Below are positions 24,901 to 37,661 of a stretch of DNA of 64,000 nucleotides, in pieces (position 1 is the first letter of the stretch; every line of letters starts with the position of its first letter). The notes below the pieces were generated by a model. The model made no database searches, was not told the origin of the DNA, and saw nothing but the letters and a program-made list of their open reading frames with translations. Made by a program: the position numbers and the translations under genes. Source of the DNA: Ampelocalamus luodianensis (taxonomy: Eukaryota; Streptophyta; Magnoliopsida; Poales; Poaceae); assembly GCA_036346255.1 (NCBI GenBank), contig JAYEVH010000044.1:62001-126000 (forward strand), written 5' to 3'.

Positions 24901-26468
24901 AAGCGAATGTAGTAGCCGATGCCTTAAGCAGAAAGTCTCAGTGCAACTATTTATCGGTAACTCCCATTTCGGCAGGCTTGTGTGTTGCGATGCAACGTCT
25001 GCACCTGGAGATAATTGAAGAAGGTTCTCTCACTGCCCTTAGTGTGAATTTTACACTCGAGGACCAGATTAGGAAGCCCGTAAGACCGACTTGAAGTCGC
25101 TCAAATCAGGAAGCATTGAAGAAAGGCAAGGCCAAAGGTTTCAAAGAAGATGCACAAGGCACTCTGTTGTACGAAGCCGGTTGGTGGTGCCTTTGACCGC
25201 GCTTGAGAGAACTCATTCTCAAAGAGGCTCATGACTCCAAATTTTCTATCTATCTGGTAGCACCAAGATGTACCAAGATCTTAAGAAGCGGCTATGGTGG
25301 AGCCGAATGAAGTGGCAAATCGCTCAATTTGTGGCGGGTGTGATGTATACCAAAGAGTCAAAGCCGAGCATTTGAAGCGGGGTACTCTACAACCCTGCCC
25401 ATTCCCAAGTGGAAATGGGAAGAAGTTGGCATGGATTTTATCACCGGCCTTCCAGAGACTCAAGCTGGTTCCGATTCCATATGGGTGATTGTTGATCGTC
25501 TGACGAAGGTTGCCCATTTCATTCCTGTCAAGACCACTTACACCGGGGTCAAACTAGCATAGTTGTACATCTCCAGGGTTGTTTGTCTCCATGGTGTACC
25601 AAAAGTGATCATTTCTGATAGGGGTTCCCAGTTCACCTCTCACTTCTGGAAGTGCTTGCACCAAGTAATGGGAACCAATCTATCTTTCAGCTCCGCATAC
25701 CACCCTCAAACAGATGGACAAACGGAAAGGGTGAATCAAATTTTAGAAGACCTTCTCCGAGTTTGTGTACTGTCCTATAGCAAGAACTAGGAGAAATGTT
25801 TACCGTTTGCGGAGTTCTCCTACAACAATAGCTTCCAATCGAGCATCCAAATGTCACCGTTCGAGGCGTTATATGGAAGAGCTTGTAGGACACCTTTGAA
25901 CTGGTCCGAAGCCGGGGAAAGGCCATTTTATGGCCCAACTTTGGTAGAGGACGCAGAAGAACAAGTTCGTGTCATCCGCGAACGACTTCAGGCGGCTCAA
26001 TCTCGTCAGAAGTCCTATGCCGACCGCCGTCGTCGTGACTTGAGTTTTAAAGTGGACGATCATGTCTATCTTAAAGTTTCTCCAATGAAAGGAACACATC
26101 GTTTCCAAGTCAAAGGTAAATTGGCACCTCGCTACATCGGACCTTTCGAATTCTAGCAAGATGGGACGGTGGCCTATCAATTAAATTGCCACCCTCACTT
26201 GGCGATGTACATGATGTCTTCCATGTTTCATAATCGAGAAGTGTCTTCGTGTCCCAAGCGAAGCTCGAGCTAGAAGAACTTGACCTCCAACCTGATCTTT
26301 CTTATCGGAGCACCGATTCGCATTCTTGAAGAAAAGGAGCGCAAGACACGTAATCGCTATATCAAATTCATCAAGGTTCAGTGGAGCAATCACACTGAAG
26401 ATGAAGCAACATGGGAGCGGGAAGATCAAGTGCGGGCCAATTATCCAGATCTTTTTCCTTCTACTTAA
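21989..26468 (+). pseudogene. G1 gag-pol of a chromodomain Ty3/gypsy element (broken)
   Basis: The frame opens at ATG 21989 (MSGPNTRARAQRDGGSPPQG). Gag core pieces lie at 22430-22800. A zinc knuckle at 22988-23029 reads CFHCGRHGHYASHY, with Tyr where the last Cys should be. A damaged FDS protease site is near 23230. The RT domain (about 23640-24340) keeps the FIDD box (24171-24182). RNase H (about 24590-24930) keeps YCDASRHGLG and YTDHKSLKY. Integrase (25170-26150) keeps the MDFITGLP, ISDRGSQFTS and DGQTERVNQ blocks of the DDE triad. A carboxy-terminal chromodomain (26280-26465) reads VQWSNHTEDEATWERED. At least six frameshifts or stops separate these blocks, so the element is dead. In live relatives this polyprotein makes the particle, copies the RNA and inserts the DNA; the chromodomain biases insertion to heterochromatin. 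The domain order and chromodomain indicate a chromovirus; the Tekay/Del lineage is my best guess. Confidence 0.92.
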
Positions 26469-26661
26469 AATGTCTTCGAATCAAGAAAGGAAAGTTTAAA
26501 CAAAGCAATGGGAAGGAAAATTTTAATAGCCATTCCTTGTAACCTTACAAAGATATCTTAGCACTATCTTTGAAGGAAATCAAGACAACGGATGTATGTT
26601 TTCTTTTAGAGCCTTCCTATCCCACTTCCACCCCATCGATCTCGGGGTCGAGATCTTTTGC

Positions 26662-26674
26662 AAGGGGGGAGGTT
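26662..26674 (+). other. G1 polypurine tract
   Basis: AAGGGGGGAGGTT lies immediately before the 3' LTR start TGTCACATCC. A nearly identical tract precedes D2. Confidence 0.85.
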
Positions 26675-29600
26675 TGTCACATCCCCGAATTAATAAAGAA
26701 GTTTATTATGCATCTAATTAGAATGCATCATGTTTTGAAACTTTTTATTTCAATATTGCACTTGGAAAATCTCAAAATACAATTGAAACATACACTTCAA
26801 ATTAACCTCCAAACTAGAAACCAAATAAATGTTACTAAAGATCATGCGAAATAATTTATTCAAATACTATATTAATTATCATGAATTAATATAATTTTTT
26901 CCAAATTTTTGGGACTGGTTTGAACCCTAAGAAAATTCAAACATCCTTAAAGTACCTAGCCTAAGTTTGAATTTATATATCACAAAATATATCATGAACA
27001 GTAGGGTTCAATACTTTTTATGGACATTAGGTTATCCAGGAACCTCCACAAATTATTTCATTATTTTAGGAAATTTATTTCTATTTTTAAGCCCTGGTCA
27101 AAGTAGGAAAACAATTAAAATTCAGTCAAAACCCTAAACCAAACCAGGCGCACTATTCCTCGGGCTTGAGTCCGACCCGGCGAGATGGCTCAGCCCAACT
27201 CCCTAACTGCACCATCGCATGCAACCGTCGGATTATGGATCAACGGCCTAGATCGCGTACCCCTTCCGACACGTCCGAACACCTCCTAATCTCGATCGTC
27301 TGGCGAGATCCAACGGTGCGCATCGAATCACTTAACTCACGATCGCGCGCGCCTTGTCTCGCCGACGGCGTGGGCCCAAGCATCAACTTCATCACGACCT
27401 CGCGCAGAGCTCCACGCCACGCGGCGCGGCGCTCCGATGCGCTCGAGCGAAACTTCGGCGCGTCAATCCGCCTTGCCGTTGGCCACCCGGAGCTTCTTCA
27501 CCTCACGCCGCCTCCATCTCCGTCATTTCTGGGCATAATACCCTCGGCACCCTTCTTCTTCCCCCTTCTCCTCGCTGACCGAGGGAGGGAAGCTCGTACT
27601 AACTTCTCACACGGGTAAGATCCTACTGGTTGTTCTTCCTCTTATATCTTCAATGCCTTCTCCATTTTTGCTAATCTCGGATCTTGTCCTTGCTTGTAGC
27701 CTCGGTTCGTTTCGTGCTCTAGCTCACGTCTGAGAGCGCGCTCGAGACATCTTCTTGCCATCTTCGTCTCGGTGAGGTACTTGAACTTTCTTTCGCGTCC
27801 TATCGTGCCTTATAGCATGGCTATGATAACCCCTAAACTTACTTCGACAATGCACGACAAAGACGCCGTGGATTTGAAGGAATTGGGCTTTGGTCGAAGA
27901 ACAAACCCTTCATCTCCCACGTTGTTTGGTAAGGCTTATGTCGATTCCTTGCTATTACAAGCATCCTTATAGGATCTTGAGCTATCCAGAGCATTCATTT
28001 GTTTTAGTTTTGCTTCCAGTATCCTATCCACGTGGAGCCGTGTTCTCACCATCTTTCTTCTCCGGCGCCGGCGCAGCTCCAGCATCCCCAAGCTTCCCCA
28101 GGCCCTCTCCTAGCTCAGGTAGCTTACTCATAGTCCTTAGGACCTCAGGCACCCGCTTGTTTGCGTTGCGGAGCTCTCTTTTGCTTGTTGCGGTTTTGCC
28201 GTAAGTTTGTCGTCGCTCACCTCCGGCTAGCCGCCGGTACAGGCCAGCTCAGCCGTCGAGATCACTTCCATGGGGAGCGCAATGCTATTGTGCACCTAAA
28301 ACTGCCCTTGGTTCACGTCGCCGTGGTACGCGGCCGCGAGCCGCCGGTGAAACGCGCGGGAGCAAGATCCCGTTGTCGTACGCCGACCGCCACTGTAGCA
28401 ACGTCATTAAACGTTAACTCCAATCATTAGTCATAAATGATGTCTTAGCTGCAGTGATGTTCCGCTTACATGTGGGCCCCCTGCACGGAAAGCGGGGATT
28501 TTGCGTTAATGCCACTGCGGCTGACGGGTGGGCCTAGCCATTAAACCCCGTGCGCTATTTGTGTGTGTCGGTAGACCGAGTCCATAGGATCGTGTCGCGG
28601 CGGCGGGTCCACGGTCGGTCGATAATTAAACGAGTAAAATGGAAACGCACTATTTTCCGGGCGCATGTCGACCACTACGCTAGCGCGTGGCGGTAGGAAA
28701 ATTACAAATACATTATGAAATTCAAAATCTATTATTTTGCATCTTGAAAATATATATAACTTTGAAAATGCATAACTAATTCATTTTAACTTCAAAATGA
28801 GTGAAACCACTACGATAATTTTCATATTTAATGAAATTTATATTAAAATTGGTTTCAACCTTGTCTCTCATGAGAGAGGAGCGCGCGCATGATCGTCGGG
28901 GCTCTAGCGTTAGTTAAGCCTCTCATTTAGATGGAGTTAAGTTGGAATCTATTTCTTGGAGATCTAGAGTTATGTCCTAAGACCTTGATTAGTCTCGGTC
29001 TTACGGAGATAACTCCAGGTCCCCACAATATTTGTGTTGCCAATATGGGTATCGTATTGATGCTTAGTTCAAACTTAGTTACGATGGTTTGTCATCACAT
29101 GTGTCTTGATGATTAATCTTGACTTAATGAAATGTGGAATCGTGGTGGTGAGCCACTCTTGTTAAAATTTGTGTACCATGGCGGGGTTTGTCATTGTTTT
29201 GGTTAAAAGAAATGGTTTTCACTTGGGCGATTGGTTGGTGGATAGTGGGGATGTGGATTGAACATCTTTGTGGGTTTATGGTAGCCTCGCTTTGAGTAAC
29301 TTGTCAAGGACTTAATCTTGTGCGCCATTGAAGCCGGGCCTTAACAGTACAACCACATGCACGATGGGGCGAGCATGGTTGACTAATTAGCAATGTCTTA
29401 ATTTCGGTTCTGTCATGTGAAGTGTGAGTTATGGGAAACGTATTCTCACGATGGCGCAAGAGGGTGGCCCTGTTTGGTCGGAAAGACATTCAGTGTTGAA
29501 ACCTTAGCGGGCAGAATTGGGTTAAGAAGGAGCTTTGTAAAAGCCTTGTGATGATCACTTAGTCGCACGCCACTAAAGCGTGAAATACGACATTATAAGT

Positions 29601-30433
29601 TGATCTATCTCTTGTGGGTCAATTGTACAACCTCTGCGAGTGTAAAACTATTCGAATAGTCGTGTCGCGGTTATGGGCGTGCTCGGGATTTCACACGGGA
29701 GTTAGAGTTTCTTTAAAAATGTGTCGGAGTGTGGATGGAAAGTTCACTTGATGAATATAATGTTCGTTTGGTGGATAGGTCATTCACTTGGTGGGTTGTG
29801 TCGATTGGTGAATGGGAATTCACTTGTCATTGGTTTGGTTAGGAAGTGAATGGGAAGTTCTTTGGTTGTTTCAAAGGAATTGTTTAATTACTTATTATTG
29901 TTTTCAATTACGCATTTTAATCTATTTATTGTATTTATCGTAAATGCTTTTTTATGGAAAAGAGCCATACAACTAACCTTTGTTCCAGCCCTGCATAAAT
30001 ACTATTTGCATACATTTCCCCACGACTTGTTGAGTACATTCAAAGTACTCATGGCTTTATGCCCTCTGTTTGATCAGCGGTGGAGGGAGAATATCAAGCT
30101 GCCCAAGAGTTCTTTGCCTAGGAGGACCATGATGGTTTTGCGGATTAGGATGCGTTCTCCACTCGATTGCCTGTGGGCATGTTGATTGGCCATTTGAAGA
30201 GTTTCGTTTCGCTGCAAGAGTTTATTTGTTTCTTTAGCCCTGCATGGCAAGTTAAGTAAACATTTGACCATAAGGTCCAGTTATTATTATTATTTGATAC
30301 TTTGAGATCTTTTTAGTTAAATCGAATAAATAGATGGTATTTCATCACTGTTTGCCTGTGTGAGCTAGCTACTGATCTGGGACTAGTTCAGAATACACAT
30401 AGGGTTCCTGAGATGCATTTTCAGGTCCCGATA
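26675..30433 (+). mobile_element. G1 3' LTR (about 3.76 kb, rearranged)
   Basis: TGTCACATCCCCGAATT follows the polypurine tract. The 5' two thirds resemble the other TGTCACATCC LTRs. Near 28872 the similarity changes to the 160-bp segment also found at 357-520, and the usual AAGGCAAGCA box is absent, which suggests an internal replacement or deletion. The palindrome cassette is at 29632-29659, and the end reads CAGGTCCCGATA, a likely mutated form of GACA. Copia RT sequence begins immediately after. Confidence 0.75.
29632..29685 (+). other. Palindrome cassette of G1 3' LTR
   Basis: CTCTGCGAG (arms CTC/GAG, 29632-29640) is followed by a perfect CTATTCGAATAG (29648-29659) and a GTCGCGGTTATGGGCGTGC segment. 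Confidence 0.6.
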
Positions 30434-31650
30434 GCTATTCACGTCTCGCTTGCATTTGATGTATCTAAAGGTTTTAGGCTGTATCAAATGGATGTCAAGA
30501 GTGCTTCCCTTAATAGTTCCATAGAGCAAGAATTGTATATTAGCCAACCCCCTGTCTTTGAAATTCCTAAGTTCATTGTTCTTATGTTTAAGTTGTTCAA
30601 AGCTTTGTATGGTCTTAAGCAAGCACCTAGAGCTTGGTATGATAGGTTTAAGACCTTCTTACCTAAAAATGGATTTGAAATGGGCAAAGTAGATAAAACT
30701 CTATTCATTCTCAAGCATGGCAATGATTTCCTTCTCGTGTAAATCTATGTGGACGACATTATCTTCGGCGGTCCTTTAATACTCTTGTGTCTAGTTTTGT
30801 TGAAACCATATCTAGGGAATTTGAGACGATCATGATGGACGAGCTAAATTATTTCATTGGTCTTCAAATCAAGCAATACAAATAAGGAACCTTGATCCAT
30901 CACACGAAGTACACGAAGTACTTAATGAGAAGATTTGACATAGGTGATTGAAAGCCAATTGTCACTCAAATGTCTACTTCGAATGCTCTAGATCTTGATG
31001 AGGATGGTGAAGCTGTGGATCAACACGAGTAATGCAGCATGATTGGATCCCTCCTATACATAACGGCTTCAAGACCGAACATCCACTTCTCAGTGTGCGT
31101 GTGTGCAAGATTTCAAGCATCTATAAGGACTTCTCATTGTCATGCAGTCAATCGCATCTACAGGTATCTTCAGTCAATCCTTAAATACGGTCTTTGGTAT
31201 TCCTGTTCATTATCGCTGTCCATTAGAAGTTTTTTAGATTATGATTTTGCTGGCTGTAGACTTGATAGGAAGAGCACTTCCGGCATTTGTCATTTCTTAG
31301 ACACTTCTTTTGTGTCTTGGTCATGTAGGAAGCAATCTTCTGTTGTATAGTATATAGCTACTGCTAGCTGTTGTAGCCAAATTCAACAGCCAAATTTTGT
31401 GAATGACCTCTACTCTTAAGGACTATGGGTTAGCTTTTGATGGTATGCCTCTTCTATTCGATAACAGTAGTGCCATTAATATTACCAAAAACCAAGTGCA
31501 ATACTCTAGGCCCAAGCACATATACACAAAGTATTTCTTAGAGACCACGTTGAGAAGGGGGACATTATGCTAGAGTTTGTGGAGTTTGAAGCTCAATTAG
31601 CATATATCCTCGCCAAGCCCTTAGACAGGCGACTAAATCGGCCATGCATC
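30434..31650 (+). pseudogene. Copia RT-RNase H fragment (SIRE/Opie-like)
   Basis: The fragment begins inside the reverse transcriptase with AIHVSLAFDVSKGFRLYQMD. It continues through SKALYGLKQAPRAWYDRF-like sequence (here FKALYGLKQAPRAWYDRF) and the YVDDIIFG catalytic box just after a stop at 30740. Further on are SMIGSLLYITASRPNI and the RNase H block DRKSTSGICHFL near 31265. Several in-frame stops and shifts are present, and the amino-terminal gag, protease and integrase parts are absent here. The motif set is that of Ty1/copia Pol, most like the SIRE/Maximus lineage. No 3' LTR is recognisable before the host gene. Confidence 0.85.
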
Positions 31651-32206
31651 TTTTCGCCCGCTGTCGATACACCCGTAAACTGTGGAACTCAATGGCTGAC
31701 TGGCTAGGATGCACATCATTCAGACTAGCACACTAGACTGTCAGTCACAACATTGGCAATTGGTGGTCTCAAACAAATATTTCCACACTGATCCCAAGAA
31801 GGACGACGATGACGATAGTCATTCTAACCATCTGAGAGATTTGAATGAAACACAACGCAATAATTTTCCAAAATAGGTCATCCGGTCTCACAGATTGTTC
31901 TGCTTCTTCTCTGTTAATGCAATAGGCATGACTGTTTGCTGAACCCAACCCCCACCCACCGCCCCACACAACACCTGTATGACTGCATCATTGAAATATA
32001 TGGCCACCCGGGCAGCAGGCCAAGCTTAAATTCGTACCGTCACTCTCTCATACAGCACAGTACAGGCTCGTCCTGTGTCTCCTCCTGGTCCTTCTCAATA
32101 AGTTCGCACAGAGCGCGGCGGCTCTCTCATATACAACATCGACCGTCCTGTTTGGATCGATCTACCATTTTCGTTCCTTCTCCCAGCTGCCCGTCTATCA
32201 GCTGCC
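31651..32206 (+). promoter_or_regulatory. Upstream region of the SWEET gene
   Basis: These 556 bases lie between the copia remnant and the SWEET start codon. They hold no coding signal. TATA-like words occur at about 31997 (AAATATATGG) and 32130 (CATATACAAC), but I cannot choose between them. The nearest transposon sequence therefore ends about 0.5 kb upstream of the gene. Confidence 0.4.
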
Positions 32207-35200
32207 ATGGATTCCACTCTCTTCATCATTGGCATCATAGGTATGTACGTACGTAGTGCACATGCGCAGGACCCTCTCTCTCGATCTCTGCAAGACTGCA
32301 AATCTGCAATGGTGTTAACTCTTACTCCCTTTGATTTCTTTGTTGTAACCTTTCTTCTTCTTCCATATGTTGCAGGCAACATCATCTCAGTTCTGGTCTT
32401 CATTTCTCCTATGTAAGCATGCAAGCTAGCATGCCCAAGTTATTTTTCTTACATTTACAAGAGCATTTTTTCTTCTTCTTACTACACACGGGCGCCTGCA
32501 TGCATGGTGCAGCAAGACGTTCTGGAGGATCGCGAGGAGTGGGTCGACGGAGGAGTTCGAGCCGGCGCCGTACGTCTTCACGCTGCTCAACGCGCTGCTG
32601 TGGCTGTACTACGGCGCCACCAAGCCCGACGGCATCCTCGTCGCCACCGTCAACGGCTTCGGGGCCGTCATGGAGGCCATCTACGTCGTGCTCTTCCTCG
32701 TCTACGCCGCCGATCATTCCACAAGGGTGAGGCCGGCCAGGATCGATCGATGACAATTAATATATGTGCTATACACATTACACAATCAAGTCACCGCTCA
32801 ACTTTTTGCAATTGGCCGGTTCTTCCATTCATTGAACTAGGGTGTTCAAACAAATTTCATTCACAAAATTTTCGTAGTGATTGTTTTTGTAGTCCCATTT
32901 CTTTTATATTGAATGTTTCTTTTGGGTCACACTTCTTTCCCTTTCAAAAAATTAAATGGTCCTACTTATTTCATATTTGCTTCAATTCAGTTATGCTTTT
33001 ATTGGAATTTTCTTTTGTTTTTTCCAGTACAGTTTAAAAAAATAATCAGGCCCAGTTTGGATAGGCGGGACAGGGGATTTTTTGGGGGATTTTTTAGAAT
33101 GTAGTTCAAACACCCTCCTCGGTGGTAACGGTGCCAATGTCTTGATGCTGGAAACTGTTGAAAGGAGCACGAACGTCTTTGATTGTTCTTTTGCCTTCGC
33201 GCAGGTTAAGACCGCAAAGTTGGCGGCAGCGTTGGACATCGGCGTTTTCGGAGTCGTGTTCGCGGCCACGACATTTGCCATCCGTGAGCTAGACTTGAGA
33301 ATCATGGTGGTCGGAATGATATGCGCGTGCCTCAACGTGTGCATGTACGGGTCTCCACTCGCTGCCATGGTAAGGTTTTCACCTACGAATAAATTAATGA
33401 ACCATTTCCCCCTTTATTTAGACTTTGTTTGGTGTTGTAGCCGATTTTCGAAAGCATTTTTTATTCTTCTACTTTTTCAATATAATATTTACTCCAAAGC
33501 ATTTTTTATCATAACAACAAAAATTACTTGAGTTGGTAATAATTCAGTAATTAAAACTGACCCTTAGACTAGCATGAACCATCGGGCTGGTACTGTCGAT
33601 GGTTCCTCTTGCTCTACTAAGAATTTCTATTAGTTGAAGCTTGCTTATATGTATGATCATGGGCTCGCCAAAAATGAGACATGAAGCTACTAAAGATATC
33701 TATCATTTCATAGGCAAGTTGTGTCCACAACTGTGGAGAGATCAGCATCTAGTGTGTCCCACTAATTTGGTGCTGTCATATTCCGTTTGTCAATGAGTAC
33801 CACTCGTATGGTCTACAAAATTTCTATTTAAAAAAGCACGTGTAGGACGTGATTAAGGAAAATGACAAATTCCAGAAAATAGTTATTATTTTTAATTAGC
33901 AAATTTATGTTCTCTGTCACCTTATGTACATCAAGAACGGGGTAGACAAGATTGTGCTAGCTAGCTAACTTTACCAAATTAAAAGTTTCTAAAAAATTCT
34001 AAAAATGTTTTTCATAAAAGTGTTTTACACATGAACTAGAAAAGGGACTGACTATATATGGTACATGTGTATCTAATTTATGTGCTATAATTTACATATA
34101 TTTTTCCCACCATCCACTAATCTCATCCTTCAAGTGGGAGTTGTAGGGAGTAGGAAAAATGTTAGGGAAGAAAACAGTTTAAAAACTTCTTAATTTGTAA
34201 CTACAAGTACATGTACTATAACTATCACCATTAATCCATTATATTTTATAAAAAAGTACATGTTATTTTGGAGGCAATGAGATCTAAAACGTGGGAAACA
34301 GGAAAGCACTACCAGACCCTGCTTGCGTATAAATATACATATCGTACGTTAAACTGCGATTTCATGAGATATGCAAGATTTGGTCAACTTAATTCCGGTA
34401 ACGCTTTCTTGTACGGTATTTGTTTCTTGCAAAACCAGCAAGCGATCAATCATCTCTTAATTAACCTTGTGGTGAACTGAAGTTTTTTAGATGAACATAT
34501 AGTTTTTTTTCCACTGACGGTTCGGTCGGTTAACACATATGAATAATATAAACCCATCTAACATATATATTTAGTGTAGAAATGAGAATATGCTGTCAAA
34601 GGCGTTGCATGAAGTAGTTGTTCAAAGATTGTGATAGCAGAAACCGTGCACTGGGCAGCCCACAAGGAGATGTCGAAATTAATTAATTAATTAATTAATT
34701 AGTGACTCACTACATTAGTAGTATTTTTTTCGATTACAAGAAGTAGACGTAACGGCACACACACTACCACATATGAACATAGATACATGAGTACGCCCCT
34801 TTATCACAAGCCTAGAATTTTTAACAAAAAAATAAGTTCCCTACATTAGTAGTATCTTTATGTGATCAACATGGTGCCATAAAAATGACACTGAACTGTT
34901 AAATTTTGATCAATATATTTTATCTTACACAAGACTATTTTAAAAAATCGTACACATAAGTGAAATCAGACAGAACGATCTAGCTGTGTATTATTTTTGG
35001 AAGGAAATTCAGATAGGATAAGTAGGATAAGGTGCAGATTAACTACTAATTGGAATCAAGAAATGCTGTATATTAACAGTGTAATCAATCAAGCAGAGAT
35101 AAAATTCCTCTTGAAAACAGCATAGATAACTTCATTTTTTCGAGAAAAACAGCAATAGTTAGTGATGAAATGGCTTCAGTGTCATGTCAGTACACATTAT

Positions 35201-36343
35201 CGTGTGAATGATTCACGTGAATATAGTAATAGTACTATGCTAATATGTCCTTAAGATTCCAAACTTTTTGGCCACAAGATTAATAAGGCAGGCCTTCACT
35301 ACTGTTTTTGTGGGCCTTTGACTCTGGTGATGTCTTCCACTTCACATGGAGATGCACTGTTGCTTCACATGCGCACGCGAGAAGCTCAAGCAGAAACAGC
35401 AGAGCAACGTATGCTTAATGCCTACAATGGCCATTCAGAAGCTACAAAAAATGTTTGCAGTTGTTCCATTTCTCAATCACTTTTGACTCTTGACGTTTAC
35501 CATTTTCATTTTACCCCTTTCTCTGAACCATCTGCCCCTGCATATTATGTGATATATCAACGAAAGAACTGTATCTGAAAACATGTTTGCTTGTGAATAT
35601 GTGGCAAACAGAAAACAGTGATCACCACAAAGAGCGTGGAGTACATGCCTTTCTTCCTATCCTTCTTCCTTTTCCTCAATGGAGGCGTCTGGGCCATGTA
35701 TGCCATACTTGACAGAGATATCTTCCTTGGGGTAAGTAATTTAACCTACTGCAAACAAAGTTATATACTCCTTATCTTTTCAGTGGCAACCACATGCTTG
35801 ACATTATACAACATTACAACAGATCAAACGGCAACATGAAAAAAGTTCTTGAAAGACACACACAAGGCACATTCTTCCTAGCTCTTATATTATAGGACTG
35901 ATTTGCTAGGTTCTTCTCCATAATTGCACGTCTTTTCAGTTTGCTTTGGTCTGTGATGCATATTAGTACTATATATCTTACTTCAGAAGACACAAAAGTA
36001 GAGAACAGCAAATTTCTTGTTTTTAACTTGCGCCGGTCAAATAGTAGTACTAATTTGTCTCTGCTTGCTGCTTGCATGCCGGCCTTCCATTTAATTCCAC
36101 CCATGAATTATGTTAGTGGGAGCCTTAGTTTTTTTTCCTGTGAAATGATCTACGTGCTACTTACAATTATGTATGCAGATCCCAAATGGAATAGGCTGCT
36201 TCCTGGGCACCATCCAACTGATTATCTATGCAATCTACAAGAACAGTAAGGTCTCTCAAAGCAGTAAAGAAACAACCGATGATGGATGGCAGGCTTCGGC
36301 TTCTCTTCTCAACTCCAACGCCGATGCATCAAGCCATGTTTAG
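32207..36343 (+). CDS. SWEET sugar transporter, clade IV (SWEET16/17-like), six exons, intact
   Basis: Exons 32207-32240, 32376-32412, 32513-32726, 33205-33369, 35612-35731 and 36179-36343 join into 244 codons plus TAG; all introns are GT-AG. The protein starts MDSTLFIIGIIGNIIS and has the two MtN3 triple-helix bundles (about residues 5-90 and 98-212) joined by a linker helix. Conserved SWEET residues are present: the proline gate P23, P43, P146, P163, pocket residues W54, N71, W177, N193, and PYVFTLLNALLW. SWEETs move sugars down their gradient; clade IV members are mostly tonoplast fructose/glucose carriers, so vacuolar sugar release is the likely role (inferred). The cytosolic tail after residue 213 is short. 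Six exons is the usual plant SWEET structure. Intron 4 is long (2.24 kb). This is the only intact host gene in the window. Assignment to the family is sure; clade IV is likely. Confidence 0.95.
34677..34700. repeat. (AATT)6 microsatellite in SWEET intron 4
   Basis: Six uninterrupted AATT units lie within the 2.24-kb fourth intron. The rest of the intron is AT-rich without a recognisable transposon; the word CTACATTAGTAGTAT occurs twice (about 34711 and 34842). Confidence 0.95.
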
Positions 36344-36827
36344 TCATGGGTTATGTGCGATAGCTTGGTGTGAAAAGCAGCCAAACTTCACAAGTGTACC
36401 AATACAGTGATTGTTTAATTATGTCAAGTTTTCTTTGATGAATACGATCGTAAAACTCGTGACCGGCCGGTATTAGTCCAATTTCATTTTAGCCTGAAAT
36501 GCAATGCTGGATGGATCCGTACACTTTATATATTTGAGTTGGGATTAGGGCAGAGGCGAGAGGAGGATCAAGGAAAAAGAAAGGGAAAGAATGGATTATA
36601 TTGGGCATTGTATTTTGCCGGTTTTTTTTTACGAGGGGCATATTTTTAGCAATAATATTTCTTTTGTTGCGCTCCACATTTAGTCGTGATAGAAAAATGG
36701 AAAGTTAAACCGAGGAAACCAATCTAAGCAACCCCTTAGGTCCGTTTGTATTTCCTTCAACATTCTTGTGAAATACTGTGAAACTTCAAACATCACTTGT
36801 AGTGAAGTTGATGGAATATTGGTTTTA
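36344..36827 (+). other. 3' flank of the SWEET gene
   Basis: AT-rich sequence that should include the 3' untranslated region. No canonical AATAAA stands out near the stop codon. No other gene is visible. Confidence 0.4.
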
Positions 36828-37121
36828 GGGCATGTACAATGGTACAGACAGCTGCTGTCTATAGCAACTCTTCATATCACCTGTAGACAGCACTATATAT
36901 AGTTTATATAATTGGTTGTCTTTTCACTTGTCTTTGTAGATAACACAATCTTTTAATATTTTTATGGACCTAAGATATTTCCTCCTTAGTTCTGATGATA
37001 CAGTCGGCTACAGGATTGTAGACAATACATTTGTCTCTTTTTATTCTCTTTCATTTACATCAGTTTAAATCCTACGTGGCAGAAACTATAGACAACTGAT
37101 GTAAACCCATTGTACATGACC
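36828..37121. mobile_element. Tourist-like MITE, 294 bp
   Basis: The left end GGGCATGTACAATGG and the reverse complement of the right end, GGTCATGTACAATGG, match at 14 of 15 positions. Both ends are flanked by TTA (36825-36827 and 37122-37124). It is non-coding. It lies 485 bases after the SWEET stop codon and is a different family from the MITE at 7127. Confidence 0.88.
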
Positions 37122-37661
37122 TTAGAGCTACCTCCACAGCTTTTTTTTTCACATAATAAGCGTGGATCTTGATGCAATCTCTAATTCATAATTTTTTTAA
37201 AACTCTGATTCTTACTCTCTTTTTTTCATGTTGTGTTAGTCGGCCATGATGTTTTGTCTGTAGTCTGTGCCCCTTCAATTATTTGGGTGTACGCTACATT
37301 CATATTCAATTATCCTGAGTTATATCGGCTCGTCGTTTCCAAGTAGTTGACGACTACTAGGATTGCTAGTTGCAAAAGAGTCGCGTAAATCTCAGTTTAG
37401 TTCACAACAGCGAGGTCAAGGAGAACGATTCTTCTTCTTCTTGTTTTTTTTTTTTTTTTGAGAGAGAGAGGAGAGGGGAGAATTAACGGTGTTTATGTTT
37501 ATGTACAATGGACTCACACGCGCACATACCTAGAATTGTTGAGACCGGAGAATCTGAGATGAACCCGCCATATCTCACGGAACGCACGGGGCATGCGCTT
37601 AGGTTCACTTGTAGCAATAGCATCGTGTGATTGGCTGCCTTTTTTGGGTTATCTTAGGCCA
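37122..37661. other. Intergenic stretch with poly-T/GA low-complexity run
   Basis: There is no gene. A T run followed by GAGAGAGAGAGGAGAGG occurs at about 37444-37480. Confidence 0.5.

Noticed and set aside
27166..28430. Several GC-rich frames of 70-150 codons
   Set aside because: They fall in the G1 3' LTR, where the 5' LTR counterpart does not keep the frames.
32095..32756. Minus-strand frames over the SWEET first exons
   Set aside because: Shadows of the plus-strand exons, whose splice sites and conserved residues are clear.
34677..34700. (AATT)6 as a possible regulatory element
   Set aside because: Simple microsatellite within an intron; nothing supports a function.
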